A DNA stretch of 64,000 nt from Echinicola salinicaeni (GTDB lineage: Bacteria > Bacteroidota > Bacteroidia > Cytophagales > Cyclobacteriaceae): the NCBI RefSeq assembly GCF_014280965.1, contig NZ_JACODZ010000001.1:310001-374000 (forward strand), read 5' to 3'. Below are positions 55,144-64,000 of the stretch, piece by piece (within the stretch, counting starts at the first letter, position 1; every line of letters starts with the position of its first letter). The notes beneath the pieces are model-generated. The model was not told the origin of the DNA, did not search any database, and saw only the letters and a list, made by a program, of their open reading frames with translations. The position numbers and the translations under genes are program-made.

Positions 55144-55882
55144 TTTGCTAATCTGACGGCAATATTTGGAAAAATGAGTGGGATTGGTCTTTCTCTTAGG
55201 GTTTGATTTTACTTTGTAAGCTATCCCAATTGCTGATCATAAAATTCAACTTGAATGCTTTTATTTCATCAGGGAGATTGCTAGGGAGTTGGTTGTTTGA
55301 CAAGCAAAATAAGCTATGTTGGAGCTTTGGTATGATGGGGGAGGTCTTGAAAATATACCTGTCAAATTCTTGGTGAATATTAAGCAAAAATCAAAAGAGA
55401 GAATTTCGCTTAAGGCTGGTTGTGGTTGGTTTAGTTTTGTTCAGTCTTCAGGAGCCGATTAAGTATCAAACCGAAAAGTTAGGGAACAGTAACATTGGAG
55501 TTACTATCTTAGCTTGGAGACAGATTTAAAAAAAATAGAGATTAAAAATTTGAAGTATCTTGTCCGATTTTATCTCATATGAAATTTGGTCCAAGTGTCA
55601 TTTTTTGGGTTTAAGGATTAAATTAAATTTGGGATCATTTTCAATCTTAGCCATCAGGCTAAAAAGTTACTTTGTCGTTGACCAAATGGTATTTGTTCAA
55701 ATCAGTTTGTGGAGGATTTGGGAATAATTATGAAAATGTCTGATGAAATTAATATCAAGAATAGTTATTTATGATCCCGTCAGCTGGAGTTGGTGGTACA
55801 GAAGTCGAACCATTTTGAGGAAGATTTGGAGACTTTGTGCAAGTTGTTCAGGTTTATGAATGTTTAAGATGAACGTTGTCTT

Positions 55883-56956
55883 TTAGTACAGTTTCAAGTC
55901 ATTTTTGACTTCCAAAGCAGTCTCTATCTCTTTCGTCAATTCTTCAATCACTTGGATGTTTTCAAGGTTTCTTGATTGAAAAGCAAAAAGCCCGTTTTCA
56001 TTTTTTACTGTCAGATACAGTTGCTTGTCTTGGAAAGAAAGGAAAATAGGACGGTCAAATTTCTCTTTTAACTCCAGGATTCTCTCCATAAGTGAAGTAG
56101 ATAAAACATATCGAGCTTCCACCTGGTCTGTGCCAAAAACAATAAAATTGTCGGTGAATCTGGGATCTTCCAAATAGATTTCCTGTTCCTCTCGGAAATT
56201 GAAACTGGACCAACGATCTAATTTGATACCTTGATTTCTTGAAAATACCACCGTATGTCCATTGAGTTTTTTTTGAAATTTTAGCCAACAGAACATCCCC
56301 CGAAATGAGTAGGGTATGTTTTCTTGAGGCTTGTTTGAAAACAGGTTTTTGATCACATATTGATACATTACCACAGCCAAATTCAGGACTGGAATGCGCA
56401 TCAAGGTTCCAATTGCTTTGTTGGAAAGATTGTTTTCAATGATTCCAATGTCGGCAAGATTGAATTCCACCTCCCTTGATCTTCTTCGCATTTGACCGAA
56501 ATTATACACCGGATCTTCGCTTTTGAGCCAAGCAAAAAGTTTACTTTCCTGAATTTCCTTTTTAGGGGCACTTGCTCCTTGTGTAAATTCTAAATCCGGG
56601 AATAGTTTCTGAACCATGCCGGCCATGGTTTTCATTTCCTGGGTTTTGAATTGCTGGAATGCCCTGAAGAAAAAGAGGGTCGAGAAATAGATCAATACGA
56701 TCAATCCAGCTAATGGCAAGACCTGTGCATATGGATTATTGGCCGAAGGCTGACCTTTGGCTAGTATGTCTCCAAATGGTATATCTGTACTCAGCAAATA
56801 AGGTGAAGACAGAATGAATAGCATTCCTAACAGATAAATCCCTGTGATTCCCCAAGTGATTTTCTGAAACAAATGTGTCCTCTTTCGCTTTAACTGTATA
56901 TCTGCCAAGGATTCTTGGACTTCGCTAAATGTTTCCAGGAGTAGGTGCTGATCCAT
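55883..56956 (-). CDS. DUF3137 membrane protein
   Basis: A 357-residue protein from ATG 56956, which sits 4 bp after the stop of the preceding gene; an upstream in-frame ATG at 57001 would overlap that gene. Two hydrophobic helices near residues 35-60 and 80-105 are followed by a cytoplasmic domain. This reads as DUF3137 (SFRGMFCWLKFQKKLNGHTVVFSRN, then EIYLEDPRFTDNFIVFGTDQVEARYVLSTSLMERIL in two strands). The family is often found with LemA, as here. Its role is not known. Last gene of the eight-gene cluster. Confidence 0.8.
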   Translation of the reverse strand: MDQHLLLETFSEVQESLADIQLKRKRTHLFQKITWGITGIYLLGMLFILSSPYLLSTDIPFGDILAKGQPSANNPYAQVLPLAGLIVLIYFSTLFFFRAFQQFKTQEMKTMAGMVQKLFPDLEFTQGASAPKKEIQESKLFAWLKSEDPVYNFGQMRRRSREVEFNLADIGIIENNLSNKAIGTLMRIPVLNLAVVMYQYVIKNLFSNKPQENIPYSFRGMFCWLKFQKKLNGHTVVFSRNQGIKLDRWSSFNFREEQEIYLEDPRFTDNFIVFGTDQVEARYVLSTSLMERILELKEKFDRPIFLSFQDKQLYLTVKNENGLFAFQSRNLENIQVIEELTKEIETALEVKNDLKLY

Positions 56957-56960
56957 TTTA

Positions 56961-57767
56961 TTAAGGCCAATTAATGGTGTTCCATGGACTGGTTTTATCA
57001 TTCAAAACTTGCATGTAGATGTGACATACCTCCTGATAATAAGTGTCATAACTTCCTTTCATATCCAGTGCAAATCCCATTACAAAGCTCTTTCCGAAAT
57101 CCTCCCAAGAACTAAAATTGTCCAATGCCAATTTGGTGGCAAAATCAATGACCTTCCATGCCTCTTCCTCAGAGATGATATTTCCTGTGAAGGCTATTCG
57201 GGCCTGGCCCACCAACATAGCTGCATCATATCCTGCCAATCCTAGCTCCATATCAGAATCGAAAGTAAAAATGCCTTTTTGCTTTAGATCCTGTAGGATT
57301 TCACCGGAGCTTAATACCTTAAGATATTTCTGGGCCCGATCGTTATTTCCGAATTTTTGCCCCATCAAATCATCCCATTTTTCTTTTGGTTCTGTCGCAA
57401 TCATTTTAGAGATGTAGTCAAAATACCAGCGTCTTCCATCTTTCATGAAATACTCCGTCAAATTCCAGTATCCGGTTGGGGTATCAATACTCCAGCCTTC
57501 CAAATAAGGTTGAATAGTTTTGGAGTCCATAAAAGTCAAAGTATTGGTATTTGCTCCCCACCATTCAGAAATCGGAGTATAAAGGGCTAGGGAGAAAAGC
57601 TTGTCCAAACCAAGGTTGCTTTCTGAAGATTTTTTGAATTTTGCTTTTTCAAAATCAGGTTTATCGTATTCCTTTTTGCCAATATTAAAATATTTGTAAG
57701 CATAAGAAGCGATGGCTAAGGCGAGGATAACATATCCGTACCAAGGCAGGTTTTCGAACATTTGCAT
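56961..57767 (-). CDS. DUF1266 membrane-anchored protein
   Basis: A 268-residue protein with one N-terminal helix (about 8-25, WYGYVILALAIASYAYKYF). Its C-terminal half has the DUF1266 pattern: GLAGYDAAMLVGQARIAFTGNIISEEEAWKVIDFATKLALDNFSSWEDFGKSFVMGFAL. A short N-terminal extension (ALYTPISEWWGANTNTLTF) precedes it. No enzyme motif is known for the family. It lies 3 bp downstream of the LemA gene and 4 bp upstream of the DUF3137 gene, so it belongs to the same transcript. Confidence 0.78.
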   Translation of the reverse strand: MQMFENLPWYGYVILALAIASYAYKYFNIGKKEYDKPDFEKAKFKKSSESNLGLDKLFSLALYTPISEWWGANTNTLTFMDSKTIQPYLEGWSIDTPTGYWNLTEYFMKDGRRWYFDYISKMIATEPKEKWDDLMGQKFGNNDRAQKYLKVLSSGEILQDLKQKGIFTFDSDMELGLAGYDAAMLVGQARIAFTGNIISEEEAWKVIDFATKLALDNFSSWEDFGKSFVMGFALDMKGSYDTYYQEVCHIYMQVLNDKTSPWNTINWP

Positions 57768-57770
57768 AGT

Positions 57771-58337
57771 TTATGAATTTAAAAGTTGATTGAGGTTTAC
57801 TTCTTTTTGATCTGATTTTGGGATCTCCAAAAGCAGTTCTTTTTCATCTTTTCGGATGCCTGCGATTATGTTGGAAGGAAACATCTGGATTTGATTATTG
57901 TATTGTACTACTGAGGCATTATAGGCTCGTCTAGCTGCAGAGATTTGATCTTCCATTTCGCTAACTTCATATTGAAGATGAAGGAATTGCTTGTCTGCCT
58001 TGAGTTCTGGGTAGTTTTCTACTGTAATGTTTAGGCCGCTAAGAATTTTTGTCAATTCATTTGAGACCTGAATTTTCTCTTTTTGGTCATTCGCTCTTCC
58101 TACTTGGGATCTGAGTTCGGTCACTTTCAAAAGAATCTCTTTCTCATGTTCCATGTATTTTTTGACCATTGCTGCCAGATTCGGAAGAAGATCAAATCTC
58201 TTTTTTAGATAGATCTCAATACTTCCATAGGCTTGGGCTACTTGATTCTTTTTGCCGATGATTTTGTTATTGATAATGATGGCGAAAATGGCTGTCAAGG
58301 CCGAAACCGCTAAAAAGACTAATAAACTTGTGTTCAT
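57771..58337 (-). CDS. LemA-family protein
   Basis: A 188-residue single-pass membrane protein (TM about 4-24) with the LemA helical bundle: NQVAQAYGSIEIYLKKRFDLLPNLAAMVKKYMEHEKEIL, then ENYPELKADKQFLHLQYEVSEMEDQISAARRAYNASVVQYNNQI and FPSNIIAG. These features are diagnostic. LemA proteins form helical bundles on the membrane and often travel with DUF3137 or TPM-domain proteins. The function is uncertain. Confidence 0.95.
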   Translation of the reverse strand: MNTSLLVFLAVSALTAIFAIIINNKIIGKKNQVAQAYGSIEIYLKKRFDLLPNLAAMVKKYMEHEKEILLKVTELRSQVGRANDQKEKIQVSNELTKILSGLNITVENYPELKADKQFLHLQYEVSEMEDQISAARRAYNASVVQYNNQIQMFPSNIIAGIRKDEKELLLEIPKSDQKEVNLNQLLNS

Positions 58338-58356
58338 ATCTTAATTAATTTAATGG

Positions 58357-59082
58357 TCAAATGTGTAGATTCTGAAATAACCATTGAAAGGGCTTTTTCA
58401 ATGATTTTATGGATTGTAATTGCAATAATTCGAACTTTTTGATTTGCTTGTCAGATGTTTGTTCGTTGGTTTCCTCGTCGCTTTCTGTGCTGATGATGGT
58501 CACAGTACCCTTTTGAAAATCGAACTGATAGGACGTTTCATCCCCGGATATTCTTTGAGTAATACTTTCCTCATATTTGATCAATTCGAATGCGTGGTTT
58601 TGGTATTTAAACCGATATTCATGAGAGGACCATGACGTACATTCCCGGCATTGCCATATGTAAAAGTTTATCTGAAGTTCACCATTTGGGAGTATCTGAC
58701 CCCCTTTGAAAGGTTCATCCATTGTGGGGGTGGTTCGGTTAATGATAAACGTATTGGATTGCAGTACTTTTTTAATTTTCCCATTTCCTTTTCCAAAGTA
58801 TATTCCTAGTATTCTGGGGTTCGTTTGAAGGGTATCGCTTTCATAACCGTCATGGTACTCAACAGTCTCCTGAATAGAGCTTTGAATTGCAAATGCTACA
58901 TCTTCGATTCCATCTCCGTTTAGATCTCCTCTAGCTTGGGACAATAGTTGCCAACCCAATGGGATGATTTCTTCTATATTCCTTCCTTTGGCAGGCAATT
59001 CAGGATAGTCGGAATTGCTTTGGGCATAAAGCCCATGGGCTAGGAGAAACATCCCTAAAATGAGTGTCTTTAGATTAGTCAT
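58357..59082 (-). CDS. Secreted FG-GAP-like calcium-loop protein
   Basis: A 241-residue protein with a signal peptide (LKTLILGMFLLAHGLYAQS). Near residue 50 is a DLNGDGIEDV loop, the DxNxDxxxD pattern of integrin-type FG-GAP repeats that bind calcium. The rest is beta-rich, with a CRECTSWSSHEYRF stretch. It overlaps the preceding gene by 4 bp (ATGA) and is 19 bp before LemA. Function unknown; similar proteins occur in many Bacteroidota. Confidence 0.65.
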   Translation of the reverse strand: MTNLKTLILGMFLLAHGLYAQSNSDYPELPAKGRNIEEIIPLGWQLLSQARGDLNGDGIEDVAFAIQSSIQETVEYHDGYESDTLQTNPRILGIYFGKGNGKIKKVLQSNTFIINRTTPTMDEPFKGGQILPNGELQINFYIWQCRECTSWSSHEYRFKYQNHAFELIKYEESITQRISGDETSYQFDFQKGTVTIISTESDEETNEQTSDKQIKKFELLQLQSIKSLKKPFQWLFQNLHI

Positions 59083-60950
59083 GGAGTATTTGTCTTTAGA
59101 ATCAATTGATTTCCTTGATAAACGTAGATGGCATTGGTGACCTGGGTGCTGAATTCTTCACCAGGTTTCAAAACCAATTGATTAGATTTTATCGCGAAAA
59201 CAAGGCTGTTTCCTATCTCTTGAATATCTACTTTCTCGGTTAGATACTGCCCTTCTTCAGTCCCTTCGATATCCAGGGTTCCTATGTGTTTTATACGCTC
59301 TTTTTCAAGAATAAATACCTCTCCACCAAAAGGATATTCAAAAGCTTTCTGGCAAATAATTATGATTTTATTTGAAACCTCGGTTTTATAAAAATGGGGT
59401 TCAAAGAGATAGTAGTCGCCATGGCCATGTGATTGAAAAACCACATTATTTGCTGAATCCAGTATCAGCAATCGATCACCCCAATCGGATTGGGATTCAT
59501 CGCTTGATGTATCATGCTTTCCCTTTTCGGGAATGTAATTGCCGGTAATAATTTTTTGTCCATTTAATTCATAGGCCTGGTCAACCTCGAATTTGTCCAA
59601 TTGGAAGTTTTCCAGTTTCCGGGGATGGATTTTTGAATAGGATTTGGTCTCAAATCCCTCTTCCACTTCACTGTACTCTGTTCCATCAAACTTTAAAATT
59701 GAATTTTTGATCTGATAGGAATTTTCCGTTTGGCAGTCCTCCTCCTCATTTTCATATTCTTTCGTTTCTGCGATTTTATTGTTGACCCAAAGGTCAAAGT
59801 AGCCCTTAGTCTTATGGGTGCCTGGAAATACTATTTTTTCCTCGTTGACAAATTCACCGGCACAATTTCCATCCCATTCTCCACTAAAATCTTTGATGGC
59901 GTAATTGGAAAGGATTTTTTCAAGTGTATCACCTGATTTGATGAACAGGGACCAGGTTTGATTGGAATAGGGATTTACTCGGGACATTCCTAAAAAATTG
60001 ACCTTTATTCCATAAGCTTTCATTTCCTCAGAAAGTTGAAACTGTGATGTGTCGATATTTATTTCTCGCAGTTCAATTGCGTCGGAGATCCATTGGTTGG
60101 TTTGATTACTTTCAAAATATCGATGTGTGATTTTTCCTTCGCGGTTGTCGGTTATGATGACGTGACTGTTCAATTCAAAATACTGTTCCCCTTCATCGAC
60201 AATTTCAGGGATGACCAGGAATGTTTCATCCGGATTTTCTGGATAGACCCTTGTCTTGATCATGCTGGTTTTTGTCTGCACCCAATCCAATCCAAGGCTC
60301 ACTATAGCGGCATCGATCAGTGTAAAATCTTTAAAGGTTTTGTTTAAGCTTTGTGAAGCTACTTTTTCAATTGTACCATCCCATCGGATTTCGAACTCTA
60401 TTTGCTCGACTTCTTTGCTGTTGCCATAAAATATTCGGTGTAGGGTAAGCCTGTTTTCACTGATCCGCGAGACTACCTGTGACATACCTTCAGCAATTTC
60501 ATCATAGGATACCAATTCATGATCAATGATTTCCCCCTCAGTATTGTAGTTGATGAGAATGCTTTCCATTTCATGTTCACTTTTTAATAGCGTTACAACG
60601 ACGGAATGATAGTCATTCCGAATAGGGATTGTGTAGATGTCGATAGCCCTTGCATTTTGATCTTCAAAATTGAGATCAGGATACAATTTGTCTAATTTCA
60701 AGGCCTTGAAATCTATTTGGGCAAAGTCATTCTCATCGATGAAACTGTCAAAACTGGTGTTTTCTATTTGAGGTAATGTTTTGGTTTTTGAAGAATTAAG
60801 CGTTTCAAGAAAGCTTTTTTCAACACCTGTGGACAAAGGCTCTTTAGCTCCATTAATTATCTCAATGGCTCCGGAAGTGTTTTTGTCTTTTTGGGTGCTG
60901 GGACCGCAGGAAAAGATTAATAGAAAAAAAACAAGGCGAAAGGATTTCAT
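59079..60950 (-). CDS. Lipoprotein of unknown function, 623 residues
   Basis: Lipobox IFSC (Cys15) marks an outer-membrane or periplasmic lipoprotein. The remainder is beta-rich, hydrophilic and acidic. It includes a short cysteine pair region (GEWDGNCAGEFVNEE... EDCQTENSY, about residues 370-420) and many DE-rich strands. No domain is recognised. It is coupled by ATGA to the FG-GAP-like gene and probably acts with the LemA cluster. The stretch SSDESQSDWGDRLLILDSANNVVFQSHGHGDYYLFEPHF (two parts) resembles beta-propeller-like or FG-GAP text, but I would not assign it. Confidence 0.6.
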   Translation of the reverse strand: MKSFRLVFFLLIFSCGPSTQKDKNTSGAIEIINGAKEPLSTGVEKSFLETLNSSKTKTLPQIENTSFDSFIDENDFAQIDFKALKLDKLYPDLNFEDQNARAIDIYTIPIRNDYHSVVVTLLKSEHEMESILINYNTEGEIIDHELVSYDEIAEGMSQVVSRISENRLTLHRIFYGNSKEVEQIEFEIRWDGTIEKVASQSLNKTFKDFTLIDAAIVSLGLDWVQTKTSMIKTRVYPENPDETFLVIPEIVDEGEQYFELNSHVIITDNREGKITHRYFESNQTNQWISDAIELREINIDTSQFQLSEEMKAYGIKVNFLGMSRVNPYSNQTWSLFIKSGDTLEKILSNYAIKDFSGEWDGNCAGEFVNEEKIVFPGTHKTKGYFDLWVNNKIAETKEYENEEEDCQTENSYQIKNSILKFDGTEYSEVEEGFETKSYSKIHPRKLENFQLDKFEVDQAYELNGQKIITGNYIPEKGKHDTSSDESQSDWGDRLLILDSANNVVFQSHGHGDYYLFEPHFYKTEVSNKIIIICQKAFEYPFGGEVFILEKERIKHIGTLDIEGTEEGQYLTEKVDIQEIGNSLVFAIKSNQLVLKPGEEFSTQVTNAIYVYQGNQLILKTNTP

Positions 60951-61111
60951 TCGGTGAGCTTATTTTTAGGAGAAGTTGTATTTGGTGTCTGATAAATTGA
61001 GTTTGGTTTTAGCATGACTCGACTTGTGTTTTTTTGGAAATATTAGCCAGTATGTCCCATGTTAGGTACAACCCTAGAGTAGGGTGGGTGCAAATGGGGA
61101 ATTTTTGTCAT

Positions 61112-62443
61112 TTATTTTATTAATTTAGTTTTACCCTTTATGATGTGATATTTCGTTTTTTGTAGCATAGTGGCAATGTAATTTTCCTCTACCACCACAT
61201 TCCCACCACCACCTCCTCCTACATTCATGACGGTAATGTTTATTACCCCTGAATTAGGATCTTTATCAAGTGTCAAATCATTAAAATCATAACTGCTTAA
61301 TTGAAAGCCATTATTACTTTTTAAAACCAGAATATTATTTTCATAAGAGATATTTTGGGGCATTGCCTTATTTACAGAACCCCATTCTTTTATCAGGAAA
61401 TCCTTTAAAGCCAGCGTGATTCCTTGAATTTCCGAATCAACGTCTTTGTCAGGGTTGATGTCTAATTCAACTTCGGTCAAATCCGATTTTTGGGAATCGA
61501 CTAATACGATGAAATCCTCGCTGTATTCAAACCGGTCAGTCTGTGTCCATTCCCAGGATTTTGATTCCCGGATGTTGATTCCGGTAATTTTTGATTGGAC
61601 AGTAATTGTTTTATTGGATTCATCCTTTTCAATTAGAATCTCTTCAAAAGTGCTTTGGAAGGTTGCCGAATTAGGAATACTTGGGCAGCTTTTTAGCTTA
61701 TCAATTGCAATGCTGTCCTTTGAAAACCACTTTCTTAGAAAGTTCAATTGGGTATCCGAACACTGATAATCCAAATCAAGAGCAGTTACTATTTGGCAAT
61801 AGAGGACTTTTGTTCCATCTGAATTATACCCCCATTCACATTCGTTCCCGATATCAAAAGCGATATAGCCCAACGCTGCTCTTTCGACAGGACTGATGTT
61901 ATGAAGGTAGGATTGGTTGATGACTATGGTGCTTACTATGGCCTTGACTGATTCATCATAGCGGTCCTCACGGGTTAAAAATTGAATGGGTAAGTTTCCC
62001 GAACCTATCTTTTTTGCTTTCAGCACCCTTTCCACTACTTTCACAACTTCCTCGTCCCCGGCCATGTGGATGCTGTCCTTTTTCCATTGAATGACAATCA
62101 AATCTCCCGGTCTGAAATTGTACTCTTCATTCTCAGTCCATTCCCAGTTGTAGACGAAAGAAAGATTTTTGCCTTTTTTTCTTCCAATTAGATACCAGTA
62201 ATCAAAGTCATCGTTGTAGTCTATAAATTCAATGGTGTCCGACTGGATTTCGTTATAAAGTCTGGTGTCATGCTGGAGGGTTGTGCTGTCAAGTAGATTT
62301 TGTGCTTGTTGGTTTATTAAAGTGTCTGGCTTTTCTTTTACCAATTCTCTTTCAATAGCTTTAGCTTCAGGTGCGGCCTTTTTTTGCCCACTTTGTTGGC
62401 AGGCAGAGGTAAAAATTAAAAATAGGATAATCAGGTATTTCAT
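61112..62443 (-). CDS. Lipoprotein of unknown function with a Gly6 run
   Basis: A 443-residue protein from ATG 62443, with lipobox TSAC (Cys15). An upstream ATG at 62464 would add seven residues before the signal and overlap the next gene. An acidic-polar region lies near 40-110, and two similar segments recur (YNWEWTENEEYNFRPGDLIVIQW and SWEWTQTDRFEYSEDFIVLVDS), suggesting an internal repeat. Near the C-terminus a run of six glycines (VNITVMN-V-GGGGGG-NVVVEE region) is unusual. Function unknown. It starts 10 bp after the stop of the small membrane-protein gene. Confidence 0.6.
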   Translation of the reverse strand: MKYLIILFLIFTSACQQSGQKKAAPEAKAIERELVKEKPDTLINQQAQNLLDSTTLQHDTRLYNEIQSDTIEFIDYNDDFDYWYLIGRKKGKNLSFVYNWEWTENEEYNFRPGDLIVIQWKKDSIHMAGDEEVVKVVERVLKAKKIGSGNLPIQFLTREDRYDESVKAIVSTIVINQSYLHNISPVERAALGYIAFDIGNECEWGYNSDGTKVLYCQIVTALDLDYQCSDTQLNFLRKWFSKDSIAIDKLKSCPSIPNSATFQSTFEEILIEKDESNKTITVQSKITGINIRESKSWEWTQTDRFEYSEDFIVLVDSQKSDLTEVELDINPDKDVDSEIQGITLALKDFLIKEWGSVNKAMPQNISYENNILVLKSNNGFQLSSYDFNDLTLDKDPNSGVINITVMNVGGGGGGNVVVEENYIATMLQKTKYHIIKGKTKLIK

Positions 62444-62453
62444 TATTCTTTCG

Positions 62454-62795
62454 TTAGATGACATCTATTACTTTTTCTAGGATATAATGAGCAATGGCTA
62501 TCACTACGGTAATTACCAATAATACAGCCATCTGTATAGTTTTTTTATTGGGTTTGTTTTTCAGTTTCTTTCGGAGATAAAATACATCCAGAAGGATAAA
62601 ACAGGAGGCTATGATCAAGCCGATCCAAAACCCAACATGCAACAGTCCGATTTCAAAAAACAAATGCAAAAGATACCACATGCCATTTTCGGCGACATCG
62701 TTGGGTCCCAAAACGAGCCTCATATAACCCATGCCCAAAAGCAGGCATAGCATCGTCCAAATGAAGTAGGTCAATATGAGTTTTAAGAAACGCAT
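62454..62795 (-). CDS. Small integral membrane protein, three or four helices
   Basis: A 113-residue hydrophobic protein with helices at about 7-28, 40-70 (two close ones) and 85-105. The segments FLKLILTYFIWTMLCLLLGMGYM and MAVLLVITVVIAIAHYIL are typical. No known family is recognised. It lies between two lipoprotein genes, 10 bp from each, and is likely a component of the same envelope system. Confidence 0.65.
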   Translation of the reverse strand: MRFLKLILTYFIWTMLCLLLGMGYMRLVLGPNDVAENGMWYLLHLFFEIGLLHVGFWIGLIIASCFILLDVFYLRKKLKNKPNKKTIQMAVLLVITVVIAIAHYILEKVIDVI

Positions 62796-62805
62796 CGTTT
62801 TTGCC

Positions 62806-63990
62806 TTAATTTATTTTTTCCTTCGTGCAGAGCATTTCCCTTTGAGCTTCCTTTGGCATCCATTGTAGCTGTTCAACCAAATGCCTGTCCTTTAGGCTTA
62901 GTCCTTGCTTTACGTCACATACATAGATAAAAGCATCTTGTTGCTTGCTGCTTTGGGTCCTGTAAACTGTATGGGTCAAGATCCAATCCTGGTCTTTAAA
63001 TATTATGTGGTGATCGGCCTCTAATATTCCGCCATCAGGAAATACTGTTTTTATTACAAAACCGTCTTCCTCTGGCTGCACATCCATAATTTGGTTTCCA
63101 CCATCCTCCGAAAAATTGATGGTTTTGAGAGCGAACAGGTACTCATCTCCTTTTTTTATAAAGAGAAAAAGTTCATCACCTTGATAAGGATCCGCGCTCA
63201 CTATTTTATCCAGTATTTCGTCCTTGTTTATGTCGATATCCCTTATGAAATAATGTTCAGCATTTTCAAAATCAGAAATGTCATAGGCCATTGGTACTTC
63301 CTGATCTATAGGGTCTGGATTTTCATTGTCATCATAAAATCCCGATTCGAATAGCGTTTCAAGTATTTCTTTTTTTGCAGGACTGAGGTGGGAGGCAAAA
63401 TCGGAATCGACCTTTGGATGTGGGCCATCAAATAGGAAAAAAAGGACCGACTTTGCCTTGTTGGACCTTAGATCGTCAATTAGCTCATATCTTTCCCCTA
63501 CCTTGATGTATTTCAATGTCAAATCCTGAAAGAAATTGACCCCATCTTCTTGCCAGACCCCATTATCTGCTATACCAATTAACTTCGATTCAAATTCTCT
63601 GAACTTCTCTTGAGACAGTAAATGAAAGAAGTAATCTATGTAAGCGTAACTTTCCTCGTATAGTTCGTTGGGTTGATTACTTTTATTGTTCCAGCCAAAG
63701 TAATCCATGAATTGTTGAAAGTCAGCAGGAAACTGTTTTAAAAACAGTTGGTCATTTTTGTCTTTATAGGCCTCTTTGAGTTGTTCAATTTCAATAGTCT
63801 GGACTGAAGAAGGGGGGGAGGGCTGGTCGGATATAGTTTGATTTTTGGAATTCTTCTGATTCTTCGTTTCAGATCCATTCCAGGATGATTCAATGACTCC
63901 ATTTTCGTTGACATTATCCTCCTTACAGCTTAGTGTAATCAATAAGCAGGCAATCACTGACCAGTATCTTATGTTTTTAAATTTCTTCAT
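62806..63990 (-). CDS. Lipoprotein of unknown function with a DxNxDxxxD loop
   Basis: A 394-residue lipoprotein (lipobox TLSC, Cys22) after a basic signal peptide. An acidic, polar linker (about 30-65) precedes a helical domain (about 70-220: QLFLKQFPADFQQFMDYFGW...). A beta-rich part follows that carries DIDINKDEILDKIVSADPYQGDELFLF, another DxNxDxxxD loop like that in the 241-residue protein downstream. The first gene visible of this cluster on the - strand; its start lies inside the window. Function unknown. Confidence 0.6.
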   Translation of the reverse strand: MKKFKNIRYWSVIACLLITLSCKEDNVNENGVIESSWNGSETKNQKNSKNQTISDQPSPPSSVQTIEIEQLKEAYKDKNDQLFLKQFPADFQQFMDYFGWNNKSNQPNELYEESYAYIDYFFHLLSQEKFREFESKLIGIADNGVWQEDGVNFFQDLTLKYIKVGERYELIDDLRSNKAKSVLFFLFDGPHPKVDSDFASHLSPAKKEILETLFESGFYDDNENPDPIDQEVPMAYDISDFENAEHYFIRDIDINKDEILDKIVSADPYQGDELFLFIKKGDEYLFALKTINFSEDGGNQIMDVQPEEDGFVIKTVFPDGGILEADHHIIFKDQDWILTHTVYRTQSSKQQDAFIYVCDVKQGLSLKDRHLVEQLQWMPKEAQREMLCTKEKIN

Positions 63991-64000
63991 AAGTCTATGG

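Larger units (their letters stand above)
54999..55882. other. 884-bp gap upstream of the mannan PUL
   Basis: No convincing gene. The left part (55084-55143) holds a promoter-like element and four phased GGTTAA repeats that point into the PUL. The rest is AT-rich; a 63-codon minus-strand frame (55196-55387) has no recognisable content. At 55775-55867 on the + strand a short open frame without a start (ends KSNHFEEDLETLCKLFRF then MNV, stop) looks like the tail of a lost gene. Confidence 0.5.

Noticed and set aside
55196-55387. A 63-residue - strand frame in the large gap
   Set aside because: No start context, no recognisable pattern, no conserved neighbour; kept only as a remark in the gap entry.
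1-64000. tRNA, rRNA, integrase or transposase genes
   Set aside because: I scanned for these by eye and saw none; no IS ends or attachment-site duplications were found.

Overview
The window is a stretch of a Bacteroidota chromosome of moderate to low GC, most likely Cytophagales/Cyclobacteriaceae (Echinicola, Cyclobacterium or Algoriphagus type). The evidence is two SusC/SusD pairs, an ECF sigma/FecR pair, many lipoproteins, MacB/FtsX-type permeases, an FHS-type sugar MFS carrier, and promoter-like TAnnTTTG elements. The genus is an inference. I found no rRNA, tRNA, CRISPR array, transposase or integrase.

Layout, left to right. (1) 1-4523, + strand: the 3' part of a GH92 alpha-mannosidase, a lipoprotein six-hairpin glycosidase, a GntR/UTRA regulator and a sugar MFS permease; a small glycan-uptake locus. 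(2) 4746-11041, + strand: a small secreted protein, then a complete RND efflux operon (adaptor, AcrB-like pump, TolC-like lipoprotein) closed by a strong terminator. (3) 11206-15940, - strand: a membrane-anchored MutS-like ATPase, then an NtrY-like histidine kinase and an NtrC-like sigma-54 response regulator. (4) 16265-26451, + strand, divergent from the response regulator: HlyD-type adaptor, a nonsense-mutated four-helix-bundle gene, a LolD/MacB-type ATPase and three FtsX-like permeases. A palindrome and a possible sigma-54 promoter lie in the divergent gap. (5) 27028-40305, + strand: a sulfated-glycan utilisation locus (PUL): ECF sigma factor, FecR anti-sigma, STN-type SusC, SusD, three sulfatases and a GH43-type hydrolase. 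(6) 40611-43130, + strand: a membrane-spanning regulator with a lectin-like and kelch-like outer part and an intracellular SARP-like winged helix. (7) 43150-54998, - strand: an alpha-mannan-type PUL: modular surface lipoprotein, GH76 mannanase, SusC, SusD, DUF3823 protein and a TIM-barrel-like lipoprotein. Four phased GGTTAA repeats lie upstream. (8) 55883-63990, - strand: a cell-envelope cluster of several lipoproteins, a small membrane protein, LemA, a DUF1266 protein and a DUF3137 protein.

How the genes fit together: the glycan loci pair outer-membrane import (SusC/D) with surface or periplasmic hydrolases, and each is served by a different kind of regulator (GntR, ECF/anti-sigma, and probably the SARP-like membrane protein). 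The two export systems are a tripartite RND pump and an ABC/FtsX system apparently controlled by its own two-component pair.

The signals most worth following are the membrane SARP-like sensor together with the phased repeats before the mannan PUL, and a 196-bp imperfect palindromic element between the ECF sigma and anti-sigma genes. Also notable are a four-helix-bundle gene bracketed by purine-rich repeats and an unassigned TIM-barrel-like enzyme candidate in the mannan PUL.
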